Shown piece after piece: positions 29,369 through 39,858 of a stretch of DNA of 58,755 nt. The notes beneath the pieces are model-generated. The model worked only from the letters and a program-made list of their open reading frames with translations. It searched no databases and was not told the origin of the DNA. The translations under genes were made by a program, and so were the position numbers. Numbering within the stretch: position 1 is the first letter of the stretch; every line of letters starts with the position of its first letter. This DNA comes from Bacteriovorax sp. (GTDB lineage Bacteria; Bdellovibrionota; Bacteriovoracia; Bacteriovoracales; Bacteriovoracaceae): positions 1-58,755 of the forward strand of contig JACMRM010000027.1 in assembly GCA_014376445.1 (NCBI GenBank), read 5' to 3'.

Positions 29369-30115
29369 TTAATGCTGGCTGTGAAGTTCTAATAACTCCT
29401 GAATGATTTTTGCATCTTTAACGACAAATGCATCGAATGTTTTTGATTCATTGCTAGCGACCCATGGAAAAAACGGTGCTGATTTTGAAACACCGATGTA
29501 AACATCTACGTGATTCGTCTTGATAGCTCCACCTTTGTCAGCTGCGAAAAAATATCCGTCGTGAATAATTGTTCTTCCGTTGGCGAGTAAGATTCTAGCT
29601 CCACGAGCTTTTGGAACATATATTGCTGTGCCTGGTGAAATAACAGCACCGTCTGTCGCGAGTGTTCTGTACGGAGCTAATATATAGTCATCAAGCCCGT
29701 CGCCGTAAACACCGTTAGCTTCACGAAATTTTGTCTTTCCGATTTTTGGATATTTTGCGTAGATTGAAGAACAGTCTACGAAATGATCATCCGTTGTATT
29801 GTGATAATTGAAAGTTTTAGCTTCACCATTTTTAAAATTGATTTTTACTGAACCTTCCATTGCCGTATCACACCAGTGTTTCAGTGTAACTCTCGGACCT
29901 AGCTCTTGTCCTTTAAGGTCACGAAGAGGATTACTTCCAGAATCTTCTGCTATTTCCGGAAGATAATAGTAGGTCGCCCATAATTTTAGAGATGGCCCCA
30001 GATCACTTTTAGCTGGTTCTGCCATCTCAAAACGATCATTGTCCAATGGATCTGTGGCGTATGAGTTGAAAGAACAAAACAATAGAGCGAAAACTAAAAA
30101 AGTCATCTTTAACAT
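29369..30115 (-). CDS. Secreted 3D (Asp-Asp-Asp) domain protein, possibly MltA/YuiC-related
   Basis: 248 aa; signal peptide; TLATDGAVISPGTAIYVPKARG...HDGYFFAADKGGAIKTNHVDVYIG. RBS AGGAG upstream. Confidence 0.7.
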   Translation of the reverse strand: MLKMTFLVFALLFCSFNSYATDPLDNDRFEMAEPAKSDLGPSLKLWATYYYLPEIAEDSGSNPLRDLKGQELGPRVTLKHWCDTAMEGSVKINFKNGEAKTFNYHNTTDDHFVDCSSIYAKYPKIGKTKFREANGVYGDGLDDYILAPYRTLATDGAVISPGTAIYVPKARGARILLANGRTIIHDGYFFAADKGGAIKTNHVDVYIGVSKSAPFFPWVASNESKTFDAFVVKDAKIIQELLELHSQH

Positions 30116-30232
30116 AAGAGTCTCCTATTGGAAGTCTTATCGTTAAGAATATCGCATTCGTGAATAATTTCAGTTGAGAGTCAAAAAGCGGAAAAAAGTA
30201 ACCATGCATAACCAATAAGTGTATAGTTTGGC

Positions 30233-30931
30233 ATGAAAAAAGTTCTACTTCTAATCACTTCATTTCTCATTTACATTATTACCCGACTATTTCATATGTC
30301 TTATCGCTATCGCTTCAATAACAACTCCGTTCTGCAGACTTTAAAAAATAATCACCAGAATTTTATCTTCGCAATCTGGCATCAGAATCTCTTTGCAGGA
30401 ATTCTCGCACAGACCGGGCATCAGCATATCGTGATCGTTTCAAAATCAAATGATGCCGAACCTGTGGCCTTTACGTGTAAACATCTCGGCCACCTTGTCG
30501 TGCGTGGAAGTTCGAGAAAAGGCTCTGTTGATAAAAACGGCCAGGCCGCAAAAGAGGAAATGATTGAATGTTTAAAGAAAGGTCACCCTGGAGCTGTCAC
30601 TGTAGATGGACCAAAAGGCCCTGCTTTTAAAGTGAAGCCTGGAATTATAGACATGGCAAAAAAATCAAAAGCACTTCTAGTCCCTTACGTCGTCTGTCCG
30701 AAAAGCTACTGGCAATTTAAAAGCTGGGACAGCTTCAAGCTTCCAAAACCGTTTTCCAAGATTTTAGTTTCCTATGGTGAACCGATTGCGGTTTGTGAGA
30801 ATAATATATCGTATGAAGAAGATTTGAATAAATTAGAAGCGGCGATGAATCTTTTAACTAACGAAACTTTGAAAAATCTCACCAATTGGGAAGCATATTC
30901 GTTTTCCAACTGGTGGCGATATAGTAAGTAA
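30233..30931 (+). CDS. DUF374-type lysophospholipid acyltransferase-like protein
   Basis: 232 aa; IFAIWHQNLFAGIL...VVRGSSRKG...AVTVDGPKGPAFKVKPGIIDMAKKS. Confidence 0.82.
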   Translation: MKKVLLLITSFLIYIITRLFHMSYRYRFNNNSVLQTLKNNHQNFIFAIWHQNLFAGILAQTGHQHIVIVSKSNDAEPVAFTCKHLGHLVVRGSSRKGSVDKNGQAAKEEMIECLKKGHPGAVTVDGPKGPAFKVKPGIIDMAKKSKALLVPYVVCPKSYWQFKSWDSFKLPKPFSKILVSYGEPIAVCENNISYEEDLNKLEAAMNLLTNETLKNLTNWEAYSFSNWWRYSK

Positions 30932-30942
30932 CAATATCTTAA

Positions 30943-31710
30943 CTATTTCTTTGATTGCTCAGCTAAAAAATCCTTCATCGCAACCCATGAACGTCTGTCA
31001 GCATCACTATTGTAAGCTGCGCCTTTTGCAATATCATCTCCCGCACCTTTTTCAGTGAAGCTATGAACTGCACCAGAATACTGGATGAACTGGTAGTTAA
31101 CTTTTGCTTCGTTCACACCTTTTAAAAATCCTTCGATGTCAGCTTTTGGAACAAACGGGTCAAGAGCTCCGTGCATAATCAGCATTGATCCTTTAATATT
31201 TTTATCGTCTGTTGATGGAATTAATCCGCCGTGAAAAGTGATAACACCTTTTAAGTCAGTTCCGGATCTTGCAGCTTCAATCACAGTTGTTCCCCCGAAG
31301 CAGTAGCCAGCAACGAAGATCTTAGAGGTATCAACACCTTTTTGTTTCTTTAATGTATCGATCGCAAGGTTTGCATGTGCACGCAATGCAGGTAGATCTG
31401 CTTTGTATTTTCCAGCTAGTTCACCCGCTTCTTTTGTATCTTTAGGACGAATACCTTTACCGTAAATATCTCCAGCGAAAACAACATATCCAAGTTTTGC
31501 CATTTCGATTGCTTTAGATTCTGTCTCAGCTGTAAGTCCCATCCAGTTATGCACAACCATGATCCCGGGTTTTTTCCCCTGGTTCATTGTATCGTACGCT
31601 AAAAATCCTTCGTACGTTTGATCGCCCGATTTGTATTCAACTCTTTCTGTTTTTACTTTAGCGAATGCAGTGCTCGTAATTAATAACGACAATAATAATG
31701 CCTTAATCAT
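30943..31710 (-). CDS. Dienelactone hydrolase family protein, exported
   Basis: 255 aa; signal peptide; IMVVHNWMGL, VAGYCFGGTTVIE, GAVHSFT. Confidence 0.88.
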   Translation of the reverse strand: MIKALLLSLLITSTAFAKVKTERVEYKSGDQTYEGFLAYDTMNQGKKPGIMVVHNWMGLTAETESKAIEMAKLGYVVFAGDIYGKGIRPKDTKEAGELAGKYKADLPALRAHANLAIDTLKKQKGVDTSKIFVAGYCFGGTTVIEAARSGTDLKGVITFHGGLIPSTDDKNIKGSMLIMHGALDPFVPKADIEGFLKGVNEAKVNYQFIQYSGAVHSFTEKGAGDDIAKGAAYNSDADRRSWVAMKDFLAEQSKK

Positions 31711-31824
31711 ATAAATCTCCTTTTGGTGATGACTGAATCAGAATAAGTGTAATAGATTTTTACAAAGAGTAAAACCGACAAGGCTTCAGCAAAAACATGA
31801 AGAGATGAAGCCTTGCATTTTATT

Positions 31825-33228
31825 TTATGAATTGAGTGAACGTTTATCACTTGCCGCAAGGCAGGCTTCCTTTATAGACTCTGAGTATGTTGGATGTGCG
31901 TGGCTCATGCGCCCAATATCTTCTGCTGCTGCCCTGAATTCCATGGCGACAACTGCTTCACCGATAAGATCTGCACAGCGTGGCCCGATCATATGAACAC
32001 CTAAAATCTCGTCTGTCTTTTTATCTGCTAAAACTTTTACGAATCCATCTGACTCGTTTGAAGCGCGTGCACGCCCTGAAGCTTTCGTTGCGAAACTCCC
32101 CGACTTGTACTCACGTCCTTCTGCTTTTAACTGCTCTTCTGTTTTTCCAACGCTAGCTACTTCCGGCCATGTATAAACAACACCAGGAATTAAATTATAA
32201 TCGATGTGCGGTTTTTGTCCTGTCATATACTCCGCAACAAGCACACCTTCTTCTTCAGCTTTGTGAGCAAGCATGGCACCCTTAATAACATCTCCTATAG
32301 CGTAGATGTGGGGAACGTTTGTCTGAAGATGAGCATTCGTATCAACACGTCCTCTGTCATCAAGCTTTACACCGGCCTTATCAAGTCCAAGTGAATCAGT
32401 ATAAGATTTTCTTCCGACTGCCACTAAACAGTAGTCTCCTTCAATTACAACTTCTACTTTCGTATTTTTATCTGTCGCTTTAACAGTGACTTTTTTTCCA
32501 TTCGCTTTCACTTCTGTTACACCATGGCCTAAAAGAAATTCAATCCCGTCACGCTTAAGGGTTCTCATGAGACCTCTTCCAAGCTCTAAATCCATTGTTG
32601 AAATAATAGAGTCAGCGTATTCAATAACTGTCACTTCACTTCCCAGTCTTCTGAAAACTGATGAAAGTTCGAGACCAATAACACCACCACCGATCACAAC
32701 TAATTTTTTTGGAAGTTCTTTTAAAACTAAGGCTTCAGTTGAAGTAATCACTCTTTCTTTATCGATCACAACACCAGGAAGTGTTGATGGTTTTGATCCT
32801 GTAGCGATAACTATTTTAGCACCTTTAATTTCTACAGTTTCTTTTTCACCCCTTACAGAAACAGTGTTGGCATCTTTAAAAGATCCGTGTCCGTAAAAAA
32901 CTTCAATCTTATTTTTCTTCATTAAAAAGTCCACTCCGCCAGTCACGTCGCTCACAACTTTTTTAACTCTGTCTCTCATCATACCGAAGTCTAATTTTAC
33001 TTCCCCTGCTTTAATTCCATGATCTTTAAATGAATGCATTAATTCATGATATTTTTCAGACGAATCAAGCCAAGCTTTTGAAGGAATACATCCAACGTTC
33101 AAACATGTCCCACCGAGAGTTTTATATTTTTCAACAACCGCAACTTTCATTCCAAGTTGTGCGCATCTGATCGCACAAATATATCCGCCCGGCCCTGAAC
33201 CAATAACAATAACATCAAACTCTTTCAC
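31825..33228 (-). CDS. lpdA: Dihydrolipoyl dehydrogenase
   Basis: 467 aa; GGTCLNVGCIPSKAWL redox motif, VVIGGGVIGLELSSVF, AHPTYSESIKEA. Confidence 0.95.
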   Translation of the reverse strand: MKEFDVIVIGSGPGGYICAIRCAQLGMKVAVVEKYKTLGGTCLNVGCIPSKAWLDSSEKYHELMHSFKDHGIKAGEVKLDFGMMRDRVKKVVSDVTGGVDFLMKKNKIEVFYGHGSFKDANTVSVRGEKETVEIKGAKIVIATGSKPSTLPGVVIDKERVITSTEALVLKELPKKLVVIGGGVIGLELSSVFRRLGSEVTVIEYADSIISTMDLELGRGLMRTLKRDGIEFLLGHGVTEVKANGKKVTVKATDKNTKVEVVIEGDYCLVAVGRKSYTDSLGLDKAGVKLDDRGRVDTNAHLQTNVPHIYAIGDVIKGAMLAHKAEEEGVLVAEYMTGQKPHIDYNLIPGVVYTWPEVASVGKTEEQLKAEGREYKSGSFATKASGRARASNESDGFVKVLADKKTDEILGVHMIGPRCADLIGEAVVAMEFRAAAEDIGRMSHAHPTYSESIKEACLAASDKRSLNS

Positions 33229-33249
33229 TTTAACTCCTATAGTAGTTCT

Positions 33250-34083
33250 CTAATGATTTTTTGCTTTGGCTTGAATGAACGAAAAGAAAAACACAGCATT
33301 CGGATCGTTTGCAACCGTCGCCATTTCTTTTTTCATTTCATCAACAATTTCTTGCGTCACATATTTTGCTGCCACTAACTGATCGCTGGCAGAGAGTAGT
33401 AACTCACTCCAGAATTCGATCATCTCTTTTCTTTTTTGAGGGTGGCGGTTGTCCAGAAACCAGGTTTTCACTTCAGTTTCAATATTTCTAAAACCAATCT
33501 GCATTAACAAGTTTCCAAGTTTTGCACCCATAAAAGGATCACCTTTCTGGTCATACTGATAGTCATTGAAGGCCATCCAGTATTTCAAAACATTAGGAGA
33601 GTATGGATCGAGAAAAAAAGACGAGTTCAAAACTTCAGTGACGTATAAAACAGCACCGGGTTGAAGCACTCTTCTGATTTCCGATAAAACTCTTCTTGGA
33701 TCAGGCACGTGCTCCAGGACAAAACATAAAAACGCACCGTCAAAGTTTTCACCTTTAAACGTTAAGTTCTCTGCATTCATCTGGTGAAGGTCATATCTTT
33801 TATTTGCGTAAGAAAGTTTCCCTAAAGAATCTTTCGCTGCTGCCAGTTGAGTCGGGCTTAAATCAATCCCCGTTAAATGAATATCGGGAAAACGACGAAG
33901 AAGAATTTCAGATTGAGCACCAACACCACAGCCGACTTCTAAAATTTTTTTATTAGCTGAGAAGTTTACGTTTTGATAAATCGTATGCTCTGCAAAGCGT
34001 GCCTGACGTCTTAAGCGCTCCTGCTCCACCGGCGAAAAGCCATGTAAGTAAGGGAAGTCTTTTTTGGAAGAGGAATCAGTCAT
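33250..34083 (-). CDS. Class I SAM-dependent methyltransferase
   Basis: 277 aa; KILEVGCGVGAQSEILLRRFP...GIDLSPTQL...FDGAFLCFVLEHVPDPRRVLSEIRRVLQPG. Confidence 0.88.
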   Translation of the reverse strand: MTDSSSKKDFPYLHGFSPVEQERLRRQARFAEHTIYQNVNFSANKKILEVGCGVGAQSEILLRRFPDIHLTGIDLSPTQLAAAKDSLGKLSYANKRYDLHQMNAENLTFKGENFDGAFLCFVLEHVPDPRRVLSEIRRVLQPGAVLYVTEVLNSSFFLDPYSPNVLKYWMAFNDYQYDQKGDPFMGAKLGNLLMQIGFRNIETEVKTWFLDNRHPQKRKEMIEFWSELLLSASDQLVAAKYVTQEIVDEMKKEMATVANDPNAVFFFSFIQAKAKNH

Positions 34084-34131
34084 ATTGGATCTCCAATATA
34101 AGACCCGGCAAAAAACCAGGCCTGTTATTAA

Positions 34132-35343
34132 TTAGACATCAAGAAGTAATCTAGAAGGATCTTCAAGAAGCTCTTTCACTTGCTTCAGGAAGCTTACTGA
34201 CTCACGCCCATCGATAATTCTGTGGTCGTAAGAAAGTGCAAGATACATCATCGGACGAATCACCACCTGGCCATTGATTGCCACTGGCCTCTCAATAATA
34301 TTATGCATACCTAAAATGGCTGACTGAGGAAGATTTAAAATCGGAGTTGAAAGCATCGAACCGAACACACCACCGTTAGTGATTGAAAAAGTTCCACCCT
34401 GCATTTCTTCGATTGTAATTTTTCCATCGCGCGCTTTAGTCGCAAGACTTAAAATTTCTTTCTCAATTTGAGCAAGGCTCATGCTCTCAGCGTTTCTCAC
34501 AACTGGAACAACAAGTCCTTTAGGTGTTGAAACAGCAATCCCGATATCCGCGTAGTCGTGGTAAATAATTTCATCACCATTCATTTGTGCGTTTACGGCC
34601 GGCCAGTCTTTAAGAGCAACAGTCACTGCTTTTGTAAACAGAGACATGAACCCTAATCCTACGCCGTGTTTTTTCGTGAAAGCATCTTTGTATTTTTTAC
34701 GAAGATTCATCAGCTCGTACATATCAACTTCATTGAAAGTCGTAAGCATCGCCGTTGTATTTTTTGCTTCAACAAGTTTTGTCGCAATCGTTTTACGAAG
34801 ACGAGTCATCTTCTCCGGTCTAGTTGCACGTGCACCTGGAACAACTGGAGCACTTGGTTTCGTTTGCTCTGCTGGTGCTGGAGAATTTGCTGGTTTCGCT
34901 GTTGCATTCACTGCATCGTCTTTAGTAATTCTTCCATCTTTCCCGGAACCAATTACAGCGCTCGCTTCAATTCCTTTTTCATCAAGGATCTTCTTCGCTG
35001 TAGGACTTGGAAAGTTAACTTCTTTTGTCGATACTGGTGCCGCTCTTTCGGAGGCCTTCGCTGCTAAAGCTTCCGCTTTAGGTGCGGCTCCGGCCGCAGG
35101 TTTAGCTGCCGCAGTATCAAGCTCACCAATCTTCGCACCAATTTTTAATTCACTTCCGGCCTCTGCCATAATTTTCAAGACACCGGCACTTGGCGCAGGA
35201 AGCTCCATTGAAGCTTTATCAGATTCAATTTCACAAACGGCTTCACCCTCATTGACGTAGTCGCCATTCTTTTTTAACCACGATGATAATGTTACTTCCG
35301 TCACTGATTCACCGATGACTGGGATTTTTAATTCAACACTCAT
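34132..35343 (-). CDS. sucB: 2-oxoglutarate dehydrogenase E2, dihydrolipoyllysine succinyltransferase
   Basis: 403 aa; lipoyl domain [18 protein letters not shown]3-binding domain; [17 protein letters not shown]. Confidence 0.95.
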   Translation of the reverse strand: MSVELKIPVIGESVTEVTLSSWLKKNGDYVNEGEAVCEIESDKASMELPAPSAGVLKIMAEAGSELKIGAKIGELDTAAAKPAAGAAPKAEALAAKASERAAPVSTKEVNFPSPTAKKILDEKGIEASAVIGSGKDGRITKDDAVNATAKPANSPAPAEQTKPSAPVVPGARATRPEKMTRLRKTIATKLVEAKNTTAMLTTFNEVDMYELMNLRKKYKDAFTKKHGVGLGFMSLFTKAVTVALKDWPAVNAQMNGDEIIYHDYADIGIAVSTPKGLVVPVVRNAESMSLAQIEKEILSLATKARDGKITIEEMQGGTFSITNGGVFGSMLSTPILNLPQSAILGMHNIIERPVAINGQVVIRPMMYLALSYDHRIIDGRESVSFLKQVKELLEDPSRLLLDV

Positions 35344-35346
35344 GAC

Positions 35347-38088
35347 TTATCCTTCTTTTGAAAATGCTTTTGTTACGATTTCTGCTTGCTCTTTTTTGTG
35401 TACATTCGAAAACCCTGTTGCTGGACTGGCCGACGATTTTCTGCTGATCAGTTTGAAGTTTCTAAAGACATCAAAGCGAAGAAGGAACGTCCAGTAACCT
35501 TGGTTTTTAGGTTCTTCCTGAACCCATACAGTCTCTGCATCTTTATATTTTTCTAAAATTTTTCCAAGCTGCTTTTCTGGCAATGGATGGATTTGCTCCA
35601 TACGAACGATGGCAATATCATCGCGTTTATCAGCGATCTTCTTTTCATAAAGTTCATAATAAATTTTTCCAGTACATAAAATCAGACGCGAAACTTTTTT
35701 CGCTGTGTTCGGATCGTCGATGATCTCCTGGAATTTTCCATTTACTAATTCATCTCTGGTTGATGAAGCACGTGGATCGCGAAGAAGCGACTTCGGAGTC
35801 ATAACCATTGCCGGCTTTCTGAAATTCCATGTTAACTGACGACGTAATAAGTGAAACATGTTCGCCGGTGTTGTACAGTTTGCAACAATAACATTGTTGT
35901 CAGCGGCCATTTGTAAATATCTCTCAGGTCTTGCGCTCGAGTGCTCTGGCCCTGCACCTTCATGTCCGTGCGGAAGTAACATCACCAGACCATTCATTCT
36001 CTGCCATTTTACTTCAGCAGATGTAATGTACTGATCGATCATGATCTGAGCTCCGTTTGAGAAATCCCCAAACTGCGCTTCCCAAATCGTTAATGCTTTT
36101 GGATTTCCCCATGCGTATCCGTATTCAAATCCTAGGACGGCATACTCAGATAAAAGTGAATTGTGTAAACTCACTCTCGCTTGATTCTTTGAAATATTCT
36201 CAAGACCGCAGTAAGCCTCATTCGTTCTTTCATCAAACATTTTTGCCTGACGATGAGAGAATGTTCCACGAACAACGTCCTGTCCGGTAAATCTTAATGG
36301 ATGCCCTTCTTCAAGAAGAGAGCCGTAAGCAAGTAATTCACCTAATGCCCAGTCAAGCTTGTCACTATCGTAAGCTGCCTGTCTGTCTTCAAGAACTTTC
36401 TGTGCTTTTTTCATCAACTCCATTCCCTGCGGAATTGTATTGATGGCCTTTGCCACACGATCAAGAACTTCTTTTTTTACTCCGGTAGCTGGTGACTCAT
36501 CAAAAGAAGTGGCCGTTGAAAATTCCAAACCTTCCCAGTCTTTGTGCGGTCCTTTTCCTTTAACAGCAACATTTTTTTCTCGAACATTGTTAAATCTGTC
36601 AGACAGAAGCTGCTTATATTTTTCCATCATTTCTGTCGCAAGGCTTGCTTCAAACTTTCCGCTCGCTAACAATTGATCAAGATAAAGTTCACGAGGATTT
36701 TTATGTTTTGTAATTAGACCATAAAGATGCGGTTGCGTGTAACGAGGTTCATCCCCTTCATTGTGTCCGTACTTTCTGTAACAAACCATATCGATAAAAA
36801 TATCTTCTTTGAATTTTTGTCTGAACTCAACCGCAAGCTCAACTGCGTACACTACAGCTTCAGGATCATCTCCGTTAACCTGGATGATCGGAGCTTCAAT
36901 CGCTTTTGCAACAGACACACAATATTGGGATGAACGCGCGTCTTCAATATCAGTTGTAAATCCAATTTGATTGTTAATTACAAAATGAATCGATCCACCG
37001 ACAGCGTAAGCTGGAAGTTTGCTCATCTGAAGTGTTTCATAAACTACACCCTGTCCTGCAACTGCAGCATCACCATGAATAATGATAGGGATAACTTTTG
37101 ATTGATCGTTGTCGTAGTGAGCGTCTTCAAGAGACCGGCAGTATCCGATGGCCACCGGAGCTACCGTTTCTAAATGCGAAGGGTTTGGTAAAAGTTTTAC
37201 GAAAACTTCTTTATCTCCTGTCGTCTTTAGTATTGAAGTGAATCCCATGTGGTACTTCACGTCTCCAGTATGACCTGAGAGCTCTTCCTGAGATCCACCT
37301 TCAAATTCGGTGAAGATATATTCGTAAGTTTTCCCGACAGTGTTCGCGAGAATATTTAAACGACCTCTGTGGGCCATACCGATAACAAACTCTTTTGCTC
37401 CAAGCTCTGCGCCAAGGTTTATGATCGCATCGAGTGCCGGAATTGTTGTCTCTCCACCTTCAAGTGAAAATCTTTTCTGCCCGACATACTTTGTCTGAAG
37501 AAAATTTTCAAACACATTGGCTTCATTTAATTTTTCCAGAATTCTTTTTTTCTTTTCAAGCGGCATTTCGATTTTTTTCGCCGTTGATTCAATTCTCTCT
37601 CTCATGAAACGTCTGACGTCAGTGTTGTTAGAGTGCATGTACTGGAATCCGATCTTGTCGCAGTAAATTTCTTTCATGTGATCTAAAATCTGATCTAGAG
37701 TCGCAGGACCTAGGCCCACAAACTCTCCAACCTGGAAAACTGTTTTTCTATCAGCATCCGACAACCCATACTCTTCAAGTGAAATTCTCGCTTTTCTATC
37801 TCTGCGCGGGCGAACAGGGTTTGTATCGGCAAGTAAATGTCCGCGAGTTCTAAATGACTGAACTAATCTGAAGACATTAAATTCTGCACGAAGTTGGCCA
37901 TCGCTGATTCCTTCGCCAGTCGTTCCCGAAGTTCCAAAGGCTGCACTCGATGAAAATTCGAAGCCCTGAAAAAATCTTTGCCACGATTCATCTACACTTT
38001 CAGGATTTGATCTGTAAGTGTCGTAGAGTGAATCAATAAATGTGATGTCTGAACTAGAGAGGTGGGAGAAGTCGAAAATTTTAGACAT
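35347..38088 (-). CDS. sucA: 2-oxoglutarate dehydrogenase E1
   Basis: 913 aa; MAHRGRLNILANTVGK, HGDAAVAGQGVVYE, YRKYGHNEGDEPRYTQP, LPHGHEGAGPEHSSARPERYL. Confidence 0.96.
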   Translation of the reverse strand: MSKIFDFSHLSSSDITFIDSLYDTYRSNPESVDESWQRFFQGFEFSSSAAFGTSGTTGEGISDGQLRAEFNVFRLVQSFRTRGHLLADTNPVRPRRDRKARISLEEYGLSDADRKTVFQVGEFVGLGPATLDQILDHMKEIYCDKIGFQYMHSNNTDVRRFMRERIESTAKKIEMPLEKKKRILEKLNEANVFENFLQTKYVGQKRFSLEGGETTIPALDAIINLGAELGAKEFVIGMAHRGRLNILANTVGKTYEYIFTEFEGGSQEELSGHTGDVKYHMGFTSILKTTGDKEVFVKLLPNPSHLETVAPVAIGYCRSLEDAHYDNDQSKVIPIIIHGDAAVAGQGVVYETLQMSKLPAYAVGGSIHFVINNQIGFTTDIEDARSSQYCVSVAKAIEAPIIQVNGDDPEAVVYAVELAVEFRQKFKEDIFIDMVCYRKYGHNEGDEPRYTQPHLYGLITKHKNPRELYLDQLLASGKFEASLATEMMEKYKQLLSDRFNNVREKNVAVKGKGPHKDWEGLEFSTATSFDESPATGVKKEVLDRVAKAINTIPQGMELMKKAQKVLEDRQAAYDSDKLDWALGELLAYGSLLEEGHPLRFTGQDVVRGTFSHRQAKMFDERTNEAYCGLENISKNQARVSLHNSLLSEYAVLGFEYGYAWGNPKALTIWEAQFGDFSNGAQIMIDQYITSAEVKWQRMNGLVMLLPHGHEGAGPEHSSARPERYLQMAADNNVIVANCTTPANMFHLLRRQLTWNFRKPAMVMTPKSLLRDPRASSTRDELVNGKFQEIIDDPNTAKKVSRLILCTGKIYYELYEKKIADKRDDIAIVRMEQIHPLPEKQLGKILEKYKDAETVWVQEEPKNQGYWTFLLRFDVFRNFKLISRKSSASPATGFSNVHKKEQAEIVTKAFSKEG

Positions 38089-38223
38089 ATAAAACCTTTA
38101 AGAATTGGAACACCGAAGAGTGTTTTACTCAGTTAAAATTTGGTAACTATAATATAGCTCTAAGATACCAAAATTTTAAGCTTTATTTCTCAAGAGGAAG
38201 AAAAGTTCTACAGCTAAATCTGC

Positions 38224-38709
38224 CTATAAGTGACAGCACTTTTTTGCTTTTTTTCCAGATCCACAAGAGCATGGATCATTTCGTCCTATCTTTGGTTCGC
38301 TTCTTCTCAGAGTGTTATTTCTCATCACACCATCTACGAAAAACCACTCGCCGTTTTCTTTTTCAAAAGTACTTTGTTCATGGTGAGTTTGCTCAGCACC
38401 ATTGAAGATAAACTTACATTTAAACTCAACTTTACCGGTAGTATCCTTTTCAGTACCTTTTTCTGTTTCGCGAATCTCTAAACCAAGCCATTCTGAATTA
38501 TTGGCCCATGATTTTACACTTTCCATGTCCAGCTCAGAGCGAGTTGAAGAGTGGTGAGTTTTTTCGACGTGATCCAATGCGCCTACTGCAAATGCTGTAT
38601 AGCGAGATCTCATCAAAGCTTCAGCCGTAGGGGCTAATTTAGTACCCTTGATGACAGGTTCGCAACAATCGCTATAATTTTTTTCAGAGCCACATGGACA
38701 TGCTTTCAT
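38224..38709 (-). CDS. YchJ family SEC-C motif protein
   Basis: 161 aa; N-terminal [13 protein letters not shown] and C-terminal [18 protein letters not shown]. Confidence 0.9.
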   Translation of the reverse strand: MKACPCGSEKNYSDCCEPVIKGTKLAPTAEALMRSRYTAFAVGALDHVEKTHHSSTRSELDMESVKSWANNSEWLGLEIRETEKGTEKDTTGKVEFKCKFIFNGAEQTHHEQSTFEKENGEWFFVDGVMRNNTLRRSEPKIGRNDPCSCGSGKKAKKCCHL

Positions 38710-38720
38710 AAAATCTCTCC

Positions 38721-39407
38721 CTAAAATCTAAATAATAAATCTGTAAAATTGGTTGTCTCATCAGTGAAGTGAATTTTACTTTCAAGCAACCTACTCGACA
38801 CAAAAGTAAAATGAGGTCTGATCATTTTAAGATATTTTTCACGCGTTCTATGAATCGCGTACTCGTCTTTAAATTCCAGGTCTTCAATTTGGCGTCGGAG
38901 TTCTAGATTAGTGGGAACTGAAAAATAAAGATAGCGAATTCTTTTTGCCATGATCGGCAAAACAAATTCAATTTCCTCATCTGATAAATATTGGAAAACT
39001 GATGTGCATATTCCGAGGTCAAAAGTTTTATGTCGGGCCGTAGTCTTGGTATTTTCTTTTTTTGCCCACGTAACCAGATCAATATTCTCCAGTGATAACT
39101 TAGTTGATTCAATCGATGTTAATTTTTTCTTCGACATTAATTCAAACGGATGTAGTGATGGTTCAATCCCAAGCGCTCTGTAGGGTTGAAAAATTTTTAA
39201 TACTTCTTTAAATAGAATTCCAAGGCCAAAACCTAAATCAACAACGCTGCTCACGTCGATGTACTCAAGTCCTAAAATAGCTTTGATATAGGTTGCATGC
39301 TCTTTCGCATTTACGATGTTATCCATCTCGTCGGCGTCTTTATAATTGACGTCCCAATACTCAATGGAGAAGCCTGTTGCACCTAATTTTTCTTTTTCCT
39401 TTTTCAT
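38721..39407 (-). CDS. SAM-dependent methyltransferase
   Basis: [22 protein letters not shown]...[12 protein letters not shown]; internal start just downstream of the SirB-like gene stop. Confidence 0.7.
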   Translation of the reverse strand: MKKEKEKLGATGFSIEYWDVNYKDADEMDNIVNAKEHATYIKAILGLEYIDVSSVVDLGFGLGILFKEVLKIFQPYRALGIEPSLHPFELMSKKKLTSIESTKLSLENIDLVTWAKKENTKTTARHKTFDLGICTSVFQYLSDEEIEFVLPIMAKRIRYLYFSVPTNLELRRQIEDLEFKDEYAIHRTREKYLKMIRPHFTFVSSRLLESKIHFTDETTNFTDLLFRF

Positions 39408-39409
39408 TA

Positions 39410-39769
39410 TTATAGTTTTGTTACCGCCGTATAAACAGCAATGAAAACGGCCGCAAAAGCAATCCATGTAAAAAGAATTTTGGTATTTTTTTTCTGCGAT
39501 CTAAAAAGAATAATGAGCGAAATGTTAAGCACAAGCCACGTTAAAATTTTCACATAAACCCAAACTGGAAACCCTTCTCCATGTTTGAATCCAAGTCTTG
39601 CAAGAAGTCCCATTCCACCAACCAGAATCAAAAAACTTGTAATCCCGATGACAATTTTAAAAGAAGTTCTCGGTATCCACCTTCCTTCTGTAATGACTGC
39701 TCCCATCGCTGAAAGTGTCATCATAATCATAAAAATGTGCAGAATCTTATAAGTTTCATAACTAATCAT
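39410..39769 (-). CDS. SirB-like small membrane protein
   Basis: 119 aa, four hydrophobic helices; YKILHIFMIMMTLSAMG...GEGFPVWVYVKILTWLVL. Confidence 0.55.
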   Translation of the reverse strand: MISYETYKILHIFMIMMTLSAMGAVITEGRWIPRTSFKIVIGITSFLILVGGMGLLARLGFKHGEGFPVWVYVKILTWLVLNISLIILFRSQKKNTKILFTWIAFAAVFIAVYTAVTKL

Positions 39770-39858
39770 GAAAGCTCCAGTGTAAGGTTTAAACTTGAGT
39801 ATAACGCTACTATATCTTTTGCCTTTGAGATTATCAAATTCTTCATTAGAATAGATTT

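Noticed and set aside
34666-35067. 133-aa plus-strand ORF rich in Cys/Trp/Arg antisense to sucB
   Set aside because: Composition is an artefact of reading the Ala/Pro-rich linker in an off frame.
34646-35260. 204-aa plus-strand ORF antisense to sucB
   Set aside because: Low-complexity Ala/Ser/Phe composition is the expected mirror of the sucB linker; the minus strand clearly encodes E2.
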